From Lihuaxuella thermophila (GTDB lineage: Bacteria; Bacillota; Bacilli; Thermoactinomycetales; Thermoactinomycetaceae): a stretch of 64,000 nucleotides of DNA. Below are positions 8,419-17,268 of this stretch, piece by piece. Below the pieces are notes generated by a model that was not told the origin of the DNA, did not search any database, and worked only from the letters and a program-made list of their open reading frames with translations. The stretch spans positions 124,001 to 188,000 of the forward strand of contig NZ_FOCQ01000001.1 in the NCBI RefSeq assembly GCF_900110165.1, given 5' to 3'. Position 1 is the stretch's first letter; each line of letters starts with the position of its first letter. The position numbers were made by a program, and so were the translations under genes.

Positions 8419-9021
8419 TTAACGAGAGTAGAACTCTACGATCATGGTCTCGTTAATTTCGGCAGGCAGCTCAGAGCGCTCGGGAAGACGGGTATAAGTC
8501 CCTTCCATTTTGCTTTCATCAAAGGAGAGGTACTCCGGCAGATAAGCGCGGTCTTCCAAAGCTTCTTTGATTACATCCAGGTTGCGGCTTTTTTCCCGCA
8601 AGCCGATGACGTCGCCCACTTGGACTTGATAAGATGGGCGGTCTACTTTTTTGCCGTTCACGGTAATGTGACCATGTACCACCAATTGGCGGGCTTGTGC
8701 GCGAGTACGGGCAAAGCCTAAACGGTATACCAGGTTATCCAAGCGGGACTCCAGGAGTTTCATGAAGTTTTCCCCGTGGATTCCTTTCATTTTACCTGCG
8801 CGCACAAACAGGTTGCGGAATTGTTTTTCGCTTACTCCGTACATGTGGCGCAGTTTTTGTTTTTCTTGAAGCTGCATGCCATACTCGCTCAACTTTTTGC
8901 GTTGGCCGGGGCCGTGTTGTCCGGGAGCATAAGGACGTTTAGCCAGCTCTTTACCGGTGCCGGAAAGAGAGATTCCCAGACGACGGCTCAGTTTCCAACG
9001 CGGTCCAGTGTAACGTGCCAT
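8419..9021 (-). CDS. rpsD: 30S ribosomal protein S4
   Basis: Primary 16S rRNA-binding protein of the small subunit and translational autoregulator (200 aa, usual length). The start [14 protein letters not shown] is typical of S4, and the S4 RNA-binding domain is at about 92-155 ([20 protein letters not shown]). There is no Cys in the protein, so it is the zinc-free C-minus form. The ATG follows AAGGAG. It is a monocistronic unit with its own sigma-A promoter, a long leader and a terminator. Confidence 0.98.
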   Translation of the reverse strand: MARYTGPRWKLSRRLGISLSGTGKELAKRPYAPGQHGPGQRKKLSEYGMQLQEKQKLRHMYGVSEKQFRNLFVRAGKMKGIHGENFMKLLESRLDNLVYRLGFARTRAQARQLVVHGHITVNGKKVDRPSYQVQVGDVIGLREKSRNLDVIKEALEDRAYLPEYLSFDESKMEGTYTRLPERSELPAEINETMIVEFYSR

Positions 9022-9229
9022 AGAAAGATGCTCCTTTCATCATTTGCTTTTGTCTTCGCAAATGACAGGGTTTTCTGATCCGCTCGTCTTACCCGGGTCT
9101 TCCGGATAGCGGCGAAAGACCGGATACCTGTGAAGAACCTTCACAGGGCGAATCAGTGAGGGTGATCCCTTCACCTATCCTTTGCTTGCTATCCTCAAAT
9201 ACCCCTAGGAGGCAGTTTGAGCCATACAA
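9022..9229 (-). promoter_or_regulatory. rpsD leader, probable S4 autoregulatory region
   Basis: About 200 nt of untranslated leader between promoter and ATG, rich in pairing. One hairpin is CCTGTGAAG/CTTCACAGG (9127-9147) and another is TCATTTGC/GCAAATGA near the ribosome binding site. Bacillus rpsD is known to be repressed by S4 through its leader. The position and length fit, but I have not folded it against the known S4 target. Confidence 0.6.
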
Positions 9230-9235
9230 ACTATT

Positions 9236-9263
9236 ATTATATCTTTATTGGAGAAAAAGTCAA
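9236..9263 (-). promoter_or_regulatory. Sigma-A promoter of rpsD
   Basis: On the minus strand TTGACT (9258-9263), a 16-bp spacer, then TATAAT (9236-9241). Both boxes are near consensus, as expected for a ribosomal protein gene. Confidence 0.8.
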
Positions 9264-9438
9264 CGATGATAGCGTCTTCCCGGGACCGTCCCCGGCGGGA
9301 TGGTTCGCTGGGAAACATTCAGGTTGTCAAGGTTTGGAAAAGAACCGTCCAACCCCCGGAACGGTGACCCGACGGCTGCTTTCGCCGATACGGGCCTTCA
9401 CCTGCCATTTCTGTTCATGCCAGGTTGGTGTCGGGAAG

Positions 9439-10086
9439 TCATGAAGGTTTTTCCGGCTTTACCCGCACATAATAAATCGGCATTCCGCGGGAGGCAAACT
9501 TTTCTTCATATTCGGTCGTGATATTGGTTTCCGCATAGGGGCTTTGGTGCAAATCCCTGGATTGCTCGATGATCTGCCAACCTGCTTCCGCAAACTCCTC
9601 CAGGGAAAAATCGAACAGGATGGTGCTGTCCGTTTTCAGGATGAGATCCCCGTCCGGAGCCAGCAATTTTTTATACACTTCCAGGAAACGGCGGTGGGTC
9701 AAGCGCCTTTTGGCATGCCTCTTTTTCGGCCAAGGATCGCTGAAATGGAGGTAAAAGCGGTCCACCTCTTCTTCGGCGAAAACTTCGGCTAATTTCTCGA
9801 CATCCATCCAGATATAGCGAAGGTTTGTGTTCTCTGTGGCTTCCCCTTTTCTTACCGCTTGCAAAAGGGGTTCTTCGATCCGTTCGACGCCGATCCAGTT
9901 GATATCAGGGTAAATCTCGGAGGCTTTAGCCAGAAATTGGCCTTTACCCGTTCCCAGTTCGACATAAAGGGGGCAGGGGCGGCCAAACAGGCTTTTCCAT
10001 TTTCCGCGATATTCTTCGGGCACTTTCACGACGAGAGGATGTTCAGACAAAATCTTTTTTGCTTCGGGTTTTCTTCTTAATCGCAT
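9439..10086 (-). CDS. trmB: tRNA (guanine-N7-)-methyltransferase
   Basis: SAM-dependent enzyme that makes m7G46 in the tRNA variable loop. The start is placed at the ATG at 10086 (MRLRRKPEAKK, 215 aa) with GAGG upstream; an in-frame TTG lies five codons earlier. It shows the SAM-binding motif ELGTGKGQF and the family signature FSDPWPKKRH. The gene appears monocistronic. The 175 bp between its stop and the rpsD promoter hold no feature I can support. Confidence 0.93.
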   Translation of the reverse strand: MRLRRKPEAKKILSEHPLVVKVPEEYRGKWKSLFGRPCPLYVELGTGKGQFLAKASEIYPDINWIGVERIEEPLLQAVRKGEATENTNLRYIWMDVEKLAEVFAEEEVDRFYLHFSDPWPKKRHAKRRLTHRRFLEVYKKLLAPDGDLILKTDSTILFDFSLEEFAEAGWQIIEQSRDLHQSPYAETNITTEYEEKFASRGMPIYYVRVKPEKPS

Positions 10087-10228
10087 GATCTTTTGCCTCA
10101 ACCATTCTTTTTAGTGTCGTTTATATTATATCCTAGCCGGGAAGGACGCAACGGGCAAGTCGTGCAGATGACTTGAAAGATTTGAAAGAATTGGATTCGA
10201 AAACTTCGGCTGATTATGCAAAAAAGTG

Positions 10229-10257
10229 TTGCCTTTGATCCGCATCTCCATTATTCT
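10229..10257 (+). promoter_or_regulatory. Sigma-A promoter of the first sugar import operon
   Basis: TTGCCT (10229-10234), a 17-bp spacer, then TATTCT (10252-10257). Transcription should start near 10264, just before a palindromic operator, so the unit is probably repressible. Confidence 0.65.
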
Positions 10258-10271
10258 AAAGATGAAGAAAA

Positions 10272-10286
10272 ATGTAATCGATTACA
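10272..10286. promoter_or_regulatory. cre-type / LacI-family operator
   Basis: ATGTAATCGATTACA contains the perfect 14-bp palindrome TGTAATCGATTACA with the central CG typical of LacI-family operators. It also matches the CcpA cre consensus TGWAANCGNTNWCA at every defined position. It sits just downstream of the predicted transcription start, a normal repressor position. No regulator gene is adjacent. Confidence 0.75.
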
Positions 10287-10309
10287 ATTTTTTTATGGGG
10301 GGACGACGG

Positions 10310-11278
10310 TTGAAGTTAGGAATTTTCACCGTATTATTCAGCAAGATGAAATTTGAGGAAATGCTGGATTATGTAAAAGCGGCAGGGCTGGATGCCGTTG
10401 AGATTGGAACGGGATGTTATCCGGGAAATGCTCACTGCAATCCTGACGAGCTGTTGGAGGATGATGCCAAACTTAAAGCATTTAAGAAAGCGGTTACAAA
10501 TCGCGGTTTGATCATCAGTGCGCTGAGCTGTCACGGAAACCCCCTGACACCTGACAAGAAATTTGCCGAGGAGTCCCATCGTACATTTCTGAAAACAGTT
10601 GAACTGGCTGAGAAGCTGGAAGTACCGGTGGTCAATACCTTCTCGGGAACCCCCGGCGCCTACGAAGGGGCCAAAGCTCCCAGCTGGCCGGTTGCCCCGT
10701 GGCCCAATGAATATCGGGAGATTCTGAAATGGCAATGGGAAGAGAAAATTATCCCGTACTGGAAAGAAGCCGGCAAATTCGCGCAAGAGCGCGGGGTAAA
10801 AATCGGCCTGGAATTGCATGGGGGTTTTTCGGTGCATACCCCTTATACGCTTCTTCGCCTGCGTGAAGCAGTGGGAGAAGTGATTGGAGCCAACCTGGAC
10901 CCCAGCCATCTCTGGTGGCAGGGAATCGATCCGGTCGCGGCGATTAAAATCCTCGGCAAACAAGGGGCGATTCATCATTTCCACGCCAAAGACACGGCCA
11001 TCGATCAGGATAATGTCAATATGTACGGTCTGACCGATATGCAATCGTATGAGAACATGCAGACAAGGGCCTGGCAGTTCCGCACCGTCGGATTTGGACA
11101 CGGCTTGAAAGAATGGGCGGACATTTTAAGCGCCCTGCGCCTGGTCGGTTACGATTATGTTGTCAGCATTGAGCATGAAGATGCGCTCTTATCTATAGAA
11201 GAAGGATTCACGAAAGCGGTGCAAAACCTGAAGCAAGTATTGCCTTATGAAGAGTTGTCTGAAATGTGGTGGGTGTAA
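10310..11278 (+). CDS. Sugar (phosphate) isomerase/epimerase, xylose-isomerase-like TIM barrel
   Basis: A 322-aa enzyme of the AP-endonuclease-2 / xylose-isomerase-like barrel family. The start is the TTG at 10310 after GGGGGG, giving MKLGIFTVLFSKMKF; a Met five codons earlier is the alternative. Likely metal ligands are Glu168 (GLELHGG), Asp197 (NLDPSH), His225 (HFHAKD) and Glu288 (SIEHED). It is first in an operon with two binding proteins and two permeases, so it probably processes the imported sugar. Relatives act with Gfo/Idh dehydrogenases on 3-keto-sugars or disaccharides, but no such dehydrogenase is adjacent. The substrate is unknown. Confidence 0.85.
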   Translation: MKLGIFTVLFSKMKFEEMLDYVKAAGLDAVEIGTGCYPGNAHCNPDELLEDDAKLKAFKKAVTNRGLIISALSCHGNPLTPDKKFAEESHRTFLKTVELAEKLEVPVVNTFSGTPGAYEGAKAPSWPVAPWPNEYREILKWQWEEKIIPYWKEAGKFAQERGVKIGLELHGGFSVHTPYTLLRLREAVGEVIGANLDPSHLWWQGIDPVAAIKILGKQGAIHHFHAKDTAIDQDNVNMYGLTDMQSYENMQTRAWQFRTVGFGHGLKEWADILSALRLVGYDYVVSIEHEDALLSIEEGFTKAVQNLKQVLPYEELSEMWWV

Positions 11279-11335
11279 AGCGCGGGTACCTTCTCTGCTT
11301 TCCATTCTGGTTAGCCGATTGCAGGAGGCGATAGC

Positions 11336-12622
11336 ATGAACTTTTGGAGAAAAGGTCTTGCAGCCGGATTGGCCCTCACTTTGGCATTTTCGCTGGCCGC
11401 TTGCTCCACGGGAGGTGAACAAAGCGCAGAAGGGGGCAAAGGCGGCGAAAAAGTGGAGATCGTCTTTGCTCGTGGCAAAGATGTGACCGGTGAATCCAAA
11501 AAAATTATCGAAGCGTTTGAGAAAAAGCATCCGAACATTAAAGTTAAGTTTAAGGAAATGCCAGCGGATACCGGGCAGAACCATGATCAGTTGGTGACGA
11601 TGTTCAGCAGCCAGTCGAGCGAGATCGATGTATTTAATCTGGATGTCATCTGGCCGGCTGAATTTGCCAAGGCCGGTTATCTGCAACCGCTGGACCGTTA
11701 TATTGAAAAAGATAAGATCAATCTGAATGATTACATTCCAGGTGCGGTTGAGGCAGGAAAAGTGGACGGACAACAATTCGCCTTGCCGCTGTATGTCGAT
11801 GCGGGCCTGCTGTTCTACCGCAAAGATTTAATGCCGGAACCGCCCAAAACATGGGATGAGTTGATCCAAAAAGCCAAAGAGGCGAAAAGCCAGGGAAAAA
11901 CCAAGTTTGGCTATCTCATGCAAGCCAAGCAGTATGAAGGACTCGTCTGTAACTTCCTGGAGTTTATCAGCGCGTATGGGGGAAAAGTCCTGGATGAAAA
12001 CGGCAATGTGGTGATCAACAGCCCCGAGTCAGTCAAAGGTCTGAACAAAATGATCGAAATTGCCAACGCTGACTTTGTGCCGAGCAATATCAGCACGTTT
12101 ATGGAGGAGCATTCTCATACCGCTTTTCTTGAAGGGCAATCGGTCATGGTCCGGAACTGGCCGTATCAGTATGCTCTTGCCCAGGATCAAAAGCAATCCA
12201 AAATTGTGGACAAGGTTGCCGTGGCCCCGCTGCCGGCAGGGGATAAAGGATCAGCGGCCACTCTCGGCGGGTGGATGATGGGGATCAACAAATACTCCAA
12301 GCATAAGAAAGAAGCCTGGGAATTCATCAAGTTTGCCACAGGCCCCGAAGGGCAAAAAATTCAAGCCGTCCACGGCGGAAAAGCCCCCACTTACCTGCCG
12401 GCTTACGATGAGGAGGAAGTGAAAAAAGCAAGCCCCTTGTTCGCTGATAAAAACTTTGTAAACGGAGTTAGCGCAGCCGTGTCAAGACCGGTATCCCCGG
12501 TTTATCCGAAAATCTCCGAAGTGATTCAGATCGAGGTTTCCAAAGCCATTACCGGCAAACAATCGGCTGAAGATGCGCTGAAAAACATTGAGACCCAGTT
12601 GAAAGAGGTCGTCAAAAAGTAA
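11336..12622 (+). CDS. ABC sugar-binding lipoprotein, copy 1
   Basis: Extracellular solute-binding protein (428 aa) of the MalE-like family 1. It has a lipoprotein signal peptide with lipobox LAAC at about residue 23, so it is tethered to the membrane. The ATG follows AGGAGG. It is almost identical through most of its length to the next gene, with shared stretches such as KEMPADTGQNHDQLV and SSEIDVFNLDVIWPAEF. Differences cluster in the signal peptide, the first 40 mature residues and around LPLYVDAG versus MPKFIDAG, a likely ligand-contact strand. It delivers its ligand to the two permeases downstream. Confidence 0.93.
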   Translation: MNFWRKGLAAGLALTLAFSLAACSTGGEQSAEGGKGGEKVEIVFARGKDVTGESKKIIEAFEKKHPNIKVKFKEMPADTGQNHDQLVTMFSSQSSEIDVFNLDVIWPAEFAKAGYLQPLDRYIEKDKINLNDYIPGAVEAGKVDGQQFALPLYVDAGLLFYRKDLMPEPPKTWDELIQKAKEAKSQGKTKFGYLMQAKQYEGLVCNFLEFISAYGGKVLDENGNVVINSPESVKGLNKMIEIANADFVPSNISTFMEEHSHTAFLEGQSVMVRNWPYQYALAQDQKQSKIVDKVAVAPLPAGDKGSAATLGGWMMGINKYSKHKKEAWEFIKFATGPEGQKIQAVHGGKAPTYLPAYDEEEVKKASPLFADKNFVNGVSAAVSRPVSPVYPKISEVIQIEVSKAITGKQSAEDALKNIETQLKEVVKK

Positions 12623-12665
12623 TTTTGCTGCCATTTCTCCTCTCATGATTACTGGAGGTGCTAGA

Positions 12666-13949
12666 ATGAAGAACTGGAAAAAAGGTTTCATCGCCGGATT
12701 GGCCGCCACTTTGACATTTTCGCTGACCGCATGCTCCAGCGGTGAACCAAGTGCAGGAAGTGGCGATAGCGGGGAAAAAGTGGAGATTGTATATGCCACC
12801 GGTAAAGATGTGACCCAAGGAACCAGAAAACTGATCGAAGCGTTTGAGAAAAAACACCCGAACATTAAGATTAAATATAAGGAAATGCCGGCAGATACAG
12901 GACAAAACCATGATCAGCTAGTCACGATGTTCAGCAGCCAGTCAAGCGAGATCGACGTATTTAATCTGGATGTCATCTGGCCGGCTGAATTTGCCAAGGC
13001 CGGTTATCTGCAGCCGCTGGACCGTTATATTGAAAAAGATAAGATCAATCTGAATGATTATATTCCGGGTGCTGTCGAAGCGGGGAAAGTGGACGGGCAA
13101 CAGTTTGCCATGCCGAAATTTATCGATGCCGGCCTGCTGTTTTACCGCAAAGATTTAATGCCAGAGGCTCCCAAAACATGGGATGAGCTGATCCAAAAAG
13201 CCAAAGAGGCGAAAAGCCAGGGGAAAACCCAGTATAGCTATCTCATGCAAGCCAAGCAATATGAAGGTCTTGTCTGTAACTTCCTGGAGTTTATCAGTGC
13301 GTATGGGGGAAAAGTCCTGGATGAAAACGGCAATGTGGTGATCAACAGTCCCGAGTCAGTCAAAGGTCTGAACAAGATGATCGAAATTGCCAAATCCGAC
13401 TTTGTGCCGAGCAATATCAGCACGTTCACGGAGTTGGAGTCGCACACGGCTTTTATTGAAGGGCAATCGGTGATGATCCGCAACTGGCCTTATCAATACG
13501 CTCTCGCCCAGGATCAAAAGCAATCCAAAATTGTGGACAAGGTTGCCGTGGCCCCGTTGCCGTCAGGGGATAAAGGATCAGCGGCCACTCTCGGCGGATG
13601 GATGATGGGGATCAACAAATACTCCAAACATAAAAAAGAAGCCTGGGAATTCATCAAGTTTGCCACAGGTGCCGAAGGGCAAAAAATTTCCGCTGTCTAT
13701 GGTGGATCCACCCCCACTTACCTGCCGGCTTTCGATGATGAAGAAGTGAAAAAAGCAAGCCCGCTGTTTGCGGATAAGAACTATGTAAACGGGATCAGCG
13801 CCGCGGTTCCGAGACCGGTATCCCCGGTTTATCCGAAAATCTCCGAAGTGATTCAGATCGAGGTTTCCAAAGCCATTACCGGCAAACAATCGGCTGAGGA
13901 TACGCTGAAAAACATTGAGACCCAGTTGAAAGAGATCGTCAAAAAGTGA
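12666..13949 (+). CDS. ABC sugar-binding lipoprotein, copy 2 (tandem duplicate)
   Basis: Second family 1 binding protein (427 aa), starting at the ATG at 12666 after GGAGGTG. The lipobox is LTAC. Long blocks are the same as copy 1 at the DNA level as well as protein level, notably about 13500-13660 and the last 120 bp, which points to a recent duplication or ongoing gene conversion. The changes at IDAG, AEGQKISAVYGGSTPT and TFTELESH lie where family 1 proteins line the ligand cleft, so the two copies may bind related but different sugars. Confidence 0.93.
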   Translation: MKNWKKGFIAGLAATLTFSLTACSSGEPSAGSGDSGEKVEIVYATGKDVTQGTRKLIEAFEKKHPNIKIKYKEMPADTGQNHDQLVTMFSSQSSEIDVFNLDVIWPAEFAKAGYLQPLDRYIEKDKINLNDYIPGAVEAGKVDGQQFAMPKFIDAGLLFYRKDLMPEAPKTWDELIQKAKEAKSQGKTQYSYLMQAKQYEGLVCNFLEFISAYGGKVLDENGNVVINSPESVKGLNKMIEIAKSDFVPSNISTFTELESHTAFIEGQSVMIRNWPYQYALAQDQKQSKIVDKVAVAPLPSGDKGSAATLGGWMMGINKYSKHKKEAWEFIKFATGAEGQKISAVYGGSTPTYLPAFDDEEVKKASPLFADKNYVNGISAAVPRPVSPVYPKISEVIQIEVSKAITGKQSAEDTLKNIETQLKEIVKK

Positions 13950-14046
13950 CGCTGATCCGGGGTTCTTCACCCGGTGCACATGATAAAAGGGTCATAAGCC
14001 AATCGGTCTTATGACTCTCTTCTTTATCGAACAAGGTGGTGACAAG

Positions 14047-15351
14047 ATGAAGCAGATAAACCGAGGCTTGTCGGAAAAACAGATTGGATATTTGTTGGTG
14101 CTGCCCGCATTGCTGATCATCGTGGTCATAGCCATCTGGCCGGTTCTCCGGTCGTTCTGGATCAGTTTGCATGATGTCCGGTTGAACAATCCGGCAAAAA
14201 CAAAGATTCACTACCAACACGGCGTCGATGTGGAAAAAGTGGCCGAGATTTATCCGGTCTTGACCAAAAATTTGGAAGAAGCAAGCAATCAGGCGGACGG
14301 CGAAACGAAAGCACAAGTAGGAGCGATCCTCCAACAATTGGAGGAGATGAAAGCCCGCTTGGATGCAAACAAAGATTTTGCCGCCAAATACGAAAAAGTG
14401 GATGAGCTGTTGTTTGAAGGAGAACCCGTTCCCGAAGACCTGAAGTTTGCCTCTCTCGATCAAAAGACGGGCGAAGAAGTGAAAAAGCAACTGACTCTCG
14501 TGCAGGCCCAGCTGCAAAAGCTGACAGATCAAAAACAGCTCAAGGAAGATACCGCGCTGGGGTTAGCCAGAGGTTTGAACGGGGCGTTGATCTCGCCCAA
14601 CTTTATCGGCATAAACTATTACATTCAGTTGCTTCAGAATCAGCGTTTGTGGGATTCATTAAATAACACCCTGGTATTTACCGTCATCTCCGTCTTTCTG
14701 GAGCTGGTGTTCGGCTTGTTGATCGCACTGCTCATCAACCGGCATTTTGTCGGCCGCGGTTTGGTGAGGGCAGCGGTTTTGGTCCCCTGGGCGATACCCA
14801 CCGTCGTATCGGCATTGATGTGGAAGTTTATGTTTGACGGGCAAAATGGGATCATGGCCAAGTTTTTTGAACTGATTGGTATTGTTCCTGATATGGGATT
14901 GTTGTTAACCACGAAAGCGGGATCGATGTTTGCTGTTATTTTTGCCGATGTTTGGAAAACAACACCTTTTATGGCGTTGCTCCTCCTGGCGGGACTGCAG
15001 ACGATTCCCTCTTCTCTGTACGAAGCGGCGGAAGTGGACGGGGCTTCCAAAGTACAGCAATTTTTCCGGATAACGTTGCCTTTGTTGAAATCGACGATCT
15101 TGGTGGCGCTCTTGTTCCGCACGCTGGATGCTTTCCGCGTTTTTGACCTCATCTATGTGTTGACCGGGGGCGGACCCGCCAACTCGACGGAAACGATCTC
15201 CATCTATGCTTATAAAACCATGTTTGCTCAGATGAATTTCGGCGAAGGCTCTGCACTCTCGGTGATTGTCTTTATCTGTGTGGCCATCATCAGCATCATC
15301 TTCGTGAAGTTGCTGGGTGCGGACCTGGTCAGCGACAGCCGCGAAAGGTAA
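14047..15351 (+). CDS. ABC sugar permease (MalF-type) with long coiled-coil insert
   Basis: Inner-membrane permease (434 aa), starting at the ATG at 14047 after AAGGTGGTGA. TM1 is at about 14-36. A hydrophilic segment of about 135 residues (46-183), rich in Lys, Glu, Gln and Leu and probably coiled coil, then separates TM1 from FIGINYYIQLL, which in ordinary family members follows almost directly. The other two MalF-type permeases in this window lack the insert. The remaining five or more TM segments follow, with the EAA loop EAAEVDGASKVQQFFR for ATPase contact. E. coli MalF also has a large extracytoplasmic loop, but after a later TM. Confidence 0.9.
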   Translation: MKQINRGLSEKQIGYLLVLPALLIIVVIAIWPVLRSFWISLHDVRLNNPAKTKIHYQHGVDVEKVAEIYPVLTKNLEEASNQADGETKAQVGAILQQLEEMKARLDANKDFAAKYEKVDELLFEGEPVPEDLKFASLDQKTGEEVKKQLTLVQAQLQKLTDQKQLKEDTALGLARGLNGALISPNFIGINYYIQLLQNQRLWDSLNNTLVFTVISVFLELVFGLLIALLINRHFVGRGLVRAAVLVPWAIPTVVSALMWKFMFDGQNGIMAKFFELIGIVPDMGLLLTTKAGSMFAVIFADVWKTTPFMALLLLAGLQTIPSSLYEAAEVDGASKVQQFFRITLPLLKSTILVALLFRTLDAFRVFDLIYVLTGGGPANSTETISIYAYKTMFAQMNFGEGSALSVIVFICVAIISIIFVKLLGADLVSDSRER

Positions 15352-15365
15352 AGGAGGGAAGCTGA

Positions 15366-16193
15366 ATGCAAAAGCGAACCGGACCCGTCTTCTACATTTT
15401 GCTCGCAGGATTTTTAGTTGTCATCATGTTCCCGTTCTTCTGGCAATTTATCGCTTCGATTAAACCTCCATCCGAGTTGTTTGGGGAGAAAGCTTTTCAC
15501 TTTATCACCCAAAACCCGTCTCTGGAAAACTATGAACGCGTCTTTACACAACGGCCTTTTTTAACCTATATGTGGAACAGCATGGTCGTGTCCACCCTGA
15601 CGACTCTCTACTGCATCGTGGTGGCGTCGTTTGCGGCCTTTGCCATCGCCCGCTTGAATTTTAAAGGAAAAACGTTCATTTTGGGAATTGTGCTGGCTGT
15701 TTCCATGTTCCCGCAGATTGCCACGATCGCCCCGATCTTTATGTTCCTGCAATCGGTCGATCTGACCAACAGTTATCTGGGGCTCATCATTCCGTATACG
15801 ACGTTCGCGCTTCCGCTGGCCATCTGGAACCTGACCACTTTTTACCGCAAAATTCCGTCCGATCTCGAAGAAGCGGCAAAGATCGACGGAGCCAGCGTGA
15901 TGCAAACGTTTCGCAAGGTGTTCTTGCCCCTGGCCATGCCCGGGACGTTTACAACGGCGATCCTTGTCTTTATCGCTGCCTGGAATGAGTTTTTGTTCTC
16001 GCTGACCATTAACACGGAAGAAAATTTAAAAACTGTTCCGGTAGGCATTGCTTTATTCCAGGGACAGTATACGATCCCCTGGGGAGAGATTGCTGCGGCT
16101 TCCGTCATCGTAACGATTCCCCTCGTCATCATGGTGCTCATATTCCAGCGCAGGATCATTTCGGGTATTACGGCAGGCGCGGTCAAGGAATAA
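15366..16193 (+). CDS. ABC sugar permease (MalG-type)
   Basis: Second permease of the importer (275 aa, six predicted TM segments). The EAA loop is EEAAKIDGASVMQTFRKVF. The ATG follows AAAGGAGGG, 14 bp after the MalF-type gene, and the operon ends at the terminator at 16207. No ATPase gene is present, so a shared MsmX/MsmK-type ATPase encoded elsewhere is expected. Confidence 0.93.
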   Translation: MQKRTGPVFYILLAGFLVVIMFPFFWQFIASIKPPSELFGEKAFHFITQNPSLENYERVFTQRPFLTYMWNSMVVSTLTTLYCIVVASFAAFAIARLNFKGKTFILGIVLAVSMFPQIATIAPIFMFLQSVDLTNSYLGLIIPYTTFALPLAIWNLTTFYRKIPSDLEEAAKIDGASVMQTFRKVFLPLAMPGTFTTAILVFIAAWNEFLFSLTINTEENLKTVPVGIALFQGQYTIPWGEIAAASVIVTIPLVIMVLIFQRRIISGITAGAVKE

Positions 16194-16206
16194 AAAGATG
16201 TGTTTC

Positions 16207-16240
16207 AAACCATTTGTCTTTCTTGGCAAATGGTTTTTTT
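16207..16240 (+). terminator. Terminator of the first sugar import operon
   Basis: AAACCATTTG pairs with CAAATGGTTT around a short loop, followed by TTTT. It closes the unit that begins at 10229. Confidence 0.9.
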
Positions 16241-16401
16241 CTAATGGGTAGCCACATAGATCTGTAAATGAGATCGTCTCAGGGTCCGATGTATAATACC
16301 ATTCAGTTAATCATTGAAGGCAGATGAACGCATCCGGACTTTTGAAGGAATCCGGAATGGGCCGAATGGTCACTTTGGTTGAAACGGGAGAGATGAAACC
16401 G

Positions 16402-17019
16402 ATGATGACTTACGTTTGCTTTATTCGACACGGCGAAACCGATTGGAATAAAGAGATCCGCTTTCAAGGACAGACAGATATCCCGCTCAGTGAAACGGGT
16501 GTGGAACAAGCGAAGTTCCTGGCCGAATATTTGAAGGATCACACCATTTCCGCCATTTATTCCAGCGACTTAAAGCGCGCACGGCAAACGGCCGAGCTGA
16601 TTGCCGCCAAGCACGGACTTGCGGTTCGGGCAACTCCTGAGTTCAGGGAGCGCAGCGCTGGTGAATGGGAGGGGTTAACCCTGTCCGAAATAAAGGAAAA
16701 ATACCCCGATTGGGAACAGATTCGGTTCACGGGAGGAGCTTACGGGATTGAGCCGGTCGAGCAATTGAAAAAGCGCATGCTCGGAGGCGTGGAGGCATTG
16801 GTGGAAAAGCATCAGGGAGAACATATTTATATCGTCGCGCACGGGATGTGCATCAATGCCGTCTTACACGTCCTGACCGGCGGAGAATACGGCATCGGAA
16901 AAACAAGGCTCCACAATACCAGCATGACCCGGCTGAGTTATGAAAAAGAAGCGGGATGGAAGTTGCTGGGGATCAATGAAACTCCCCATCTGAACGCGAA
17001 AAAAGAAATGTACTCCTAG
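16402..17019 (+). CDS. Histidine phosphatase family protein (phosphoglycerate-mutase-like)
   Basis: Cofactor-independent-of-ATP phosphoryl transferase fold with the phospho-His motif CFIRHGETDWNKE near the N-terminus and a second catalytic His in IVAHGMCINA. It is about 205 aa, the size of broad-specificity phosphatases such as PhoE. ATG codons at 16393, 16402 and 16405 are possible; 16402 has the most workable spacing from GGGAG. The substrate cannot be read from sequence. Monocistronic. The 17020-17220 stretch after it holds nothing convincing. Confidence 0.85.
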   Translation: MMTYVCFIRHGETDWNKEIRFQGQTDIPLSETGVEQAKFLAEYLKDHTISAIYSSDLKRARQTAELIAAKHGLAVRATPEFRERSAGEWEGLTLSEIKEKYPDWEQIRFTGGAYGIEPVEQLKKRMLGGVEALVEKHQGEHIYIVAHGMCINAVLHVLTGGEYGIGKTRLHNTSMTRLSYEKEAGWKLLGINETPHLNAKKEMYS

Positions 17020-17223
17020 GACTAGGCAACGATTCACACGACCGCTGCCCCAAAACGACAGAGCTAAGTATTTTTCGTCACACGCGGTTTTCGATCGGGG
17101 AGTGAATGCGGGGCATCGAAAGAATTCAAATGAGGAAGATCTGTTTAACAAACCGGCGCGCTTGGATGCGGCCGCTTCGGATACGGGTCAAACGATCCGT
17201 GTATGGTGGATGCCAGAAAAAGA

Positions 17224-17268
17224 CGCCTGCGGAGAGCCTTATCAGGAGGTTCTCCGCAGGCGATTTTT
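17224..17268. terminator. Bidirectional terminator at the end of the osmolyte transporter operon
   Basis: CGCCTGCGGAGA and TCTCCGCAGGCG form a perfect 12-bp stem. TTTTTT follows on the plus strand and TCTTTTT on the minus strand, so it can stop transcripts from both sides. Confidence 0.88.
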
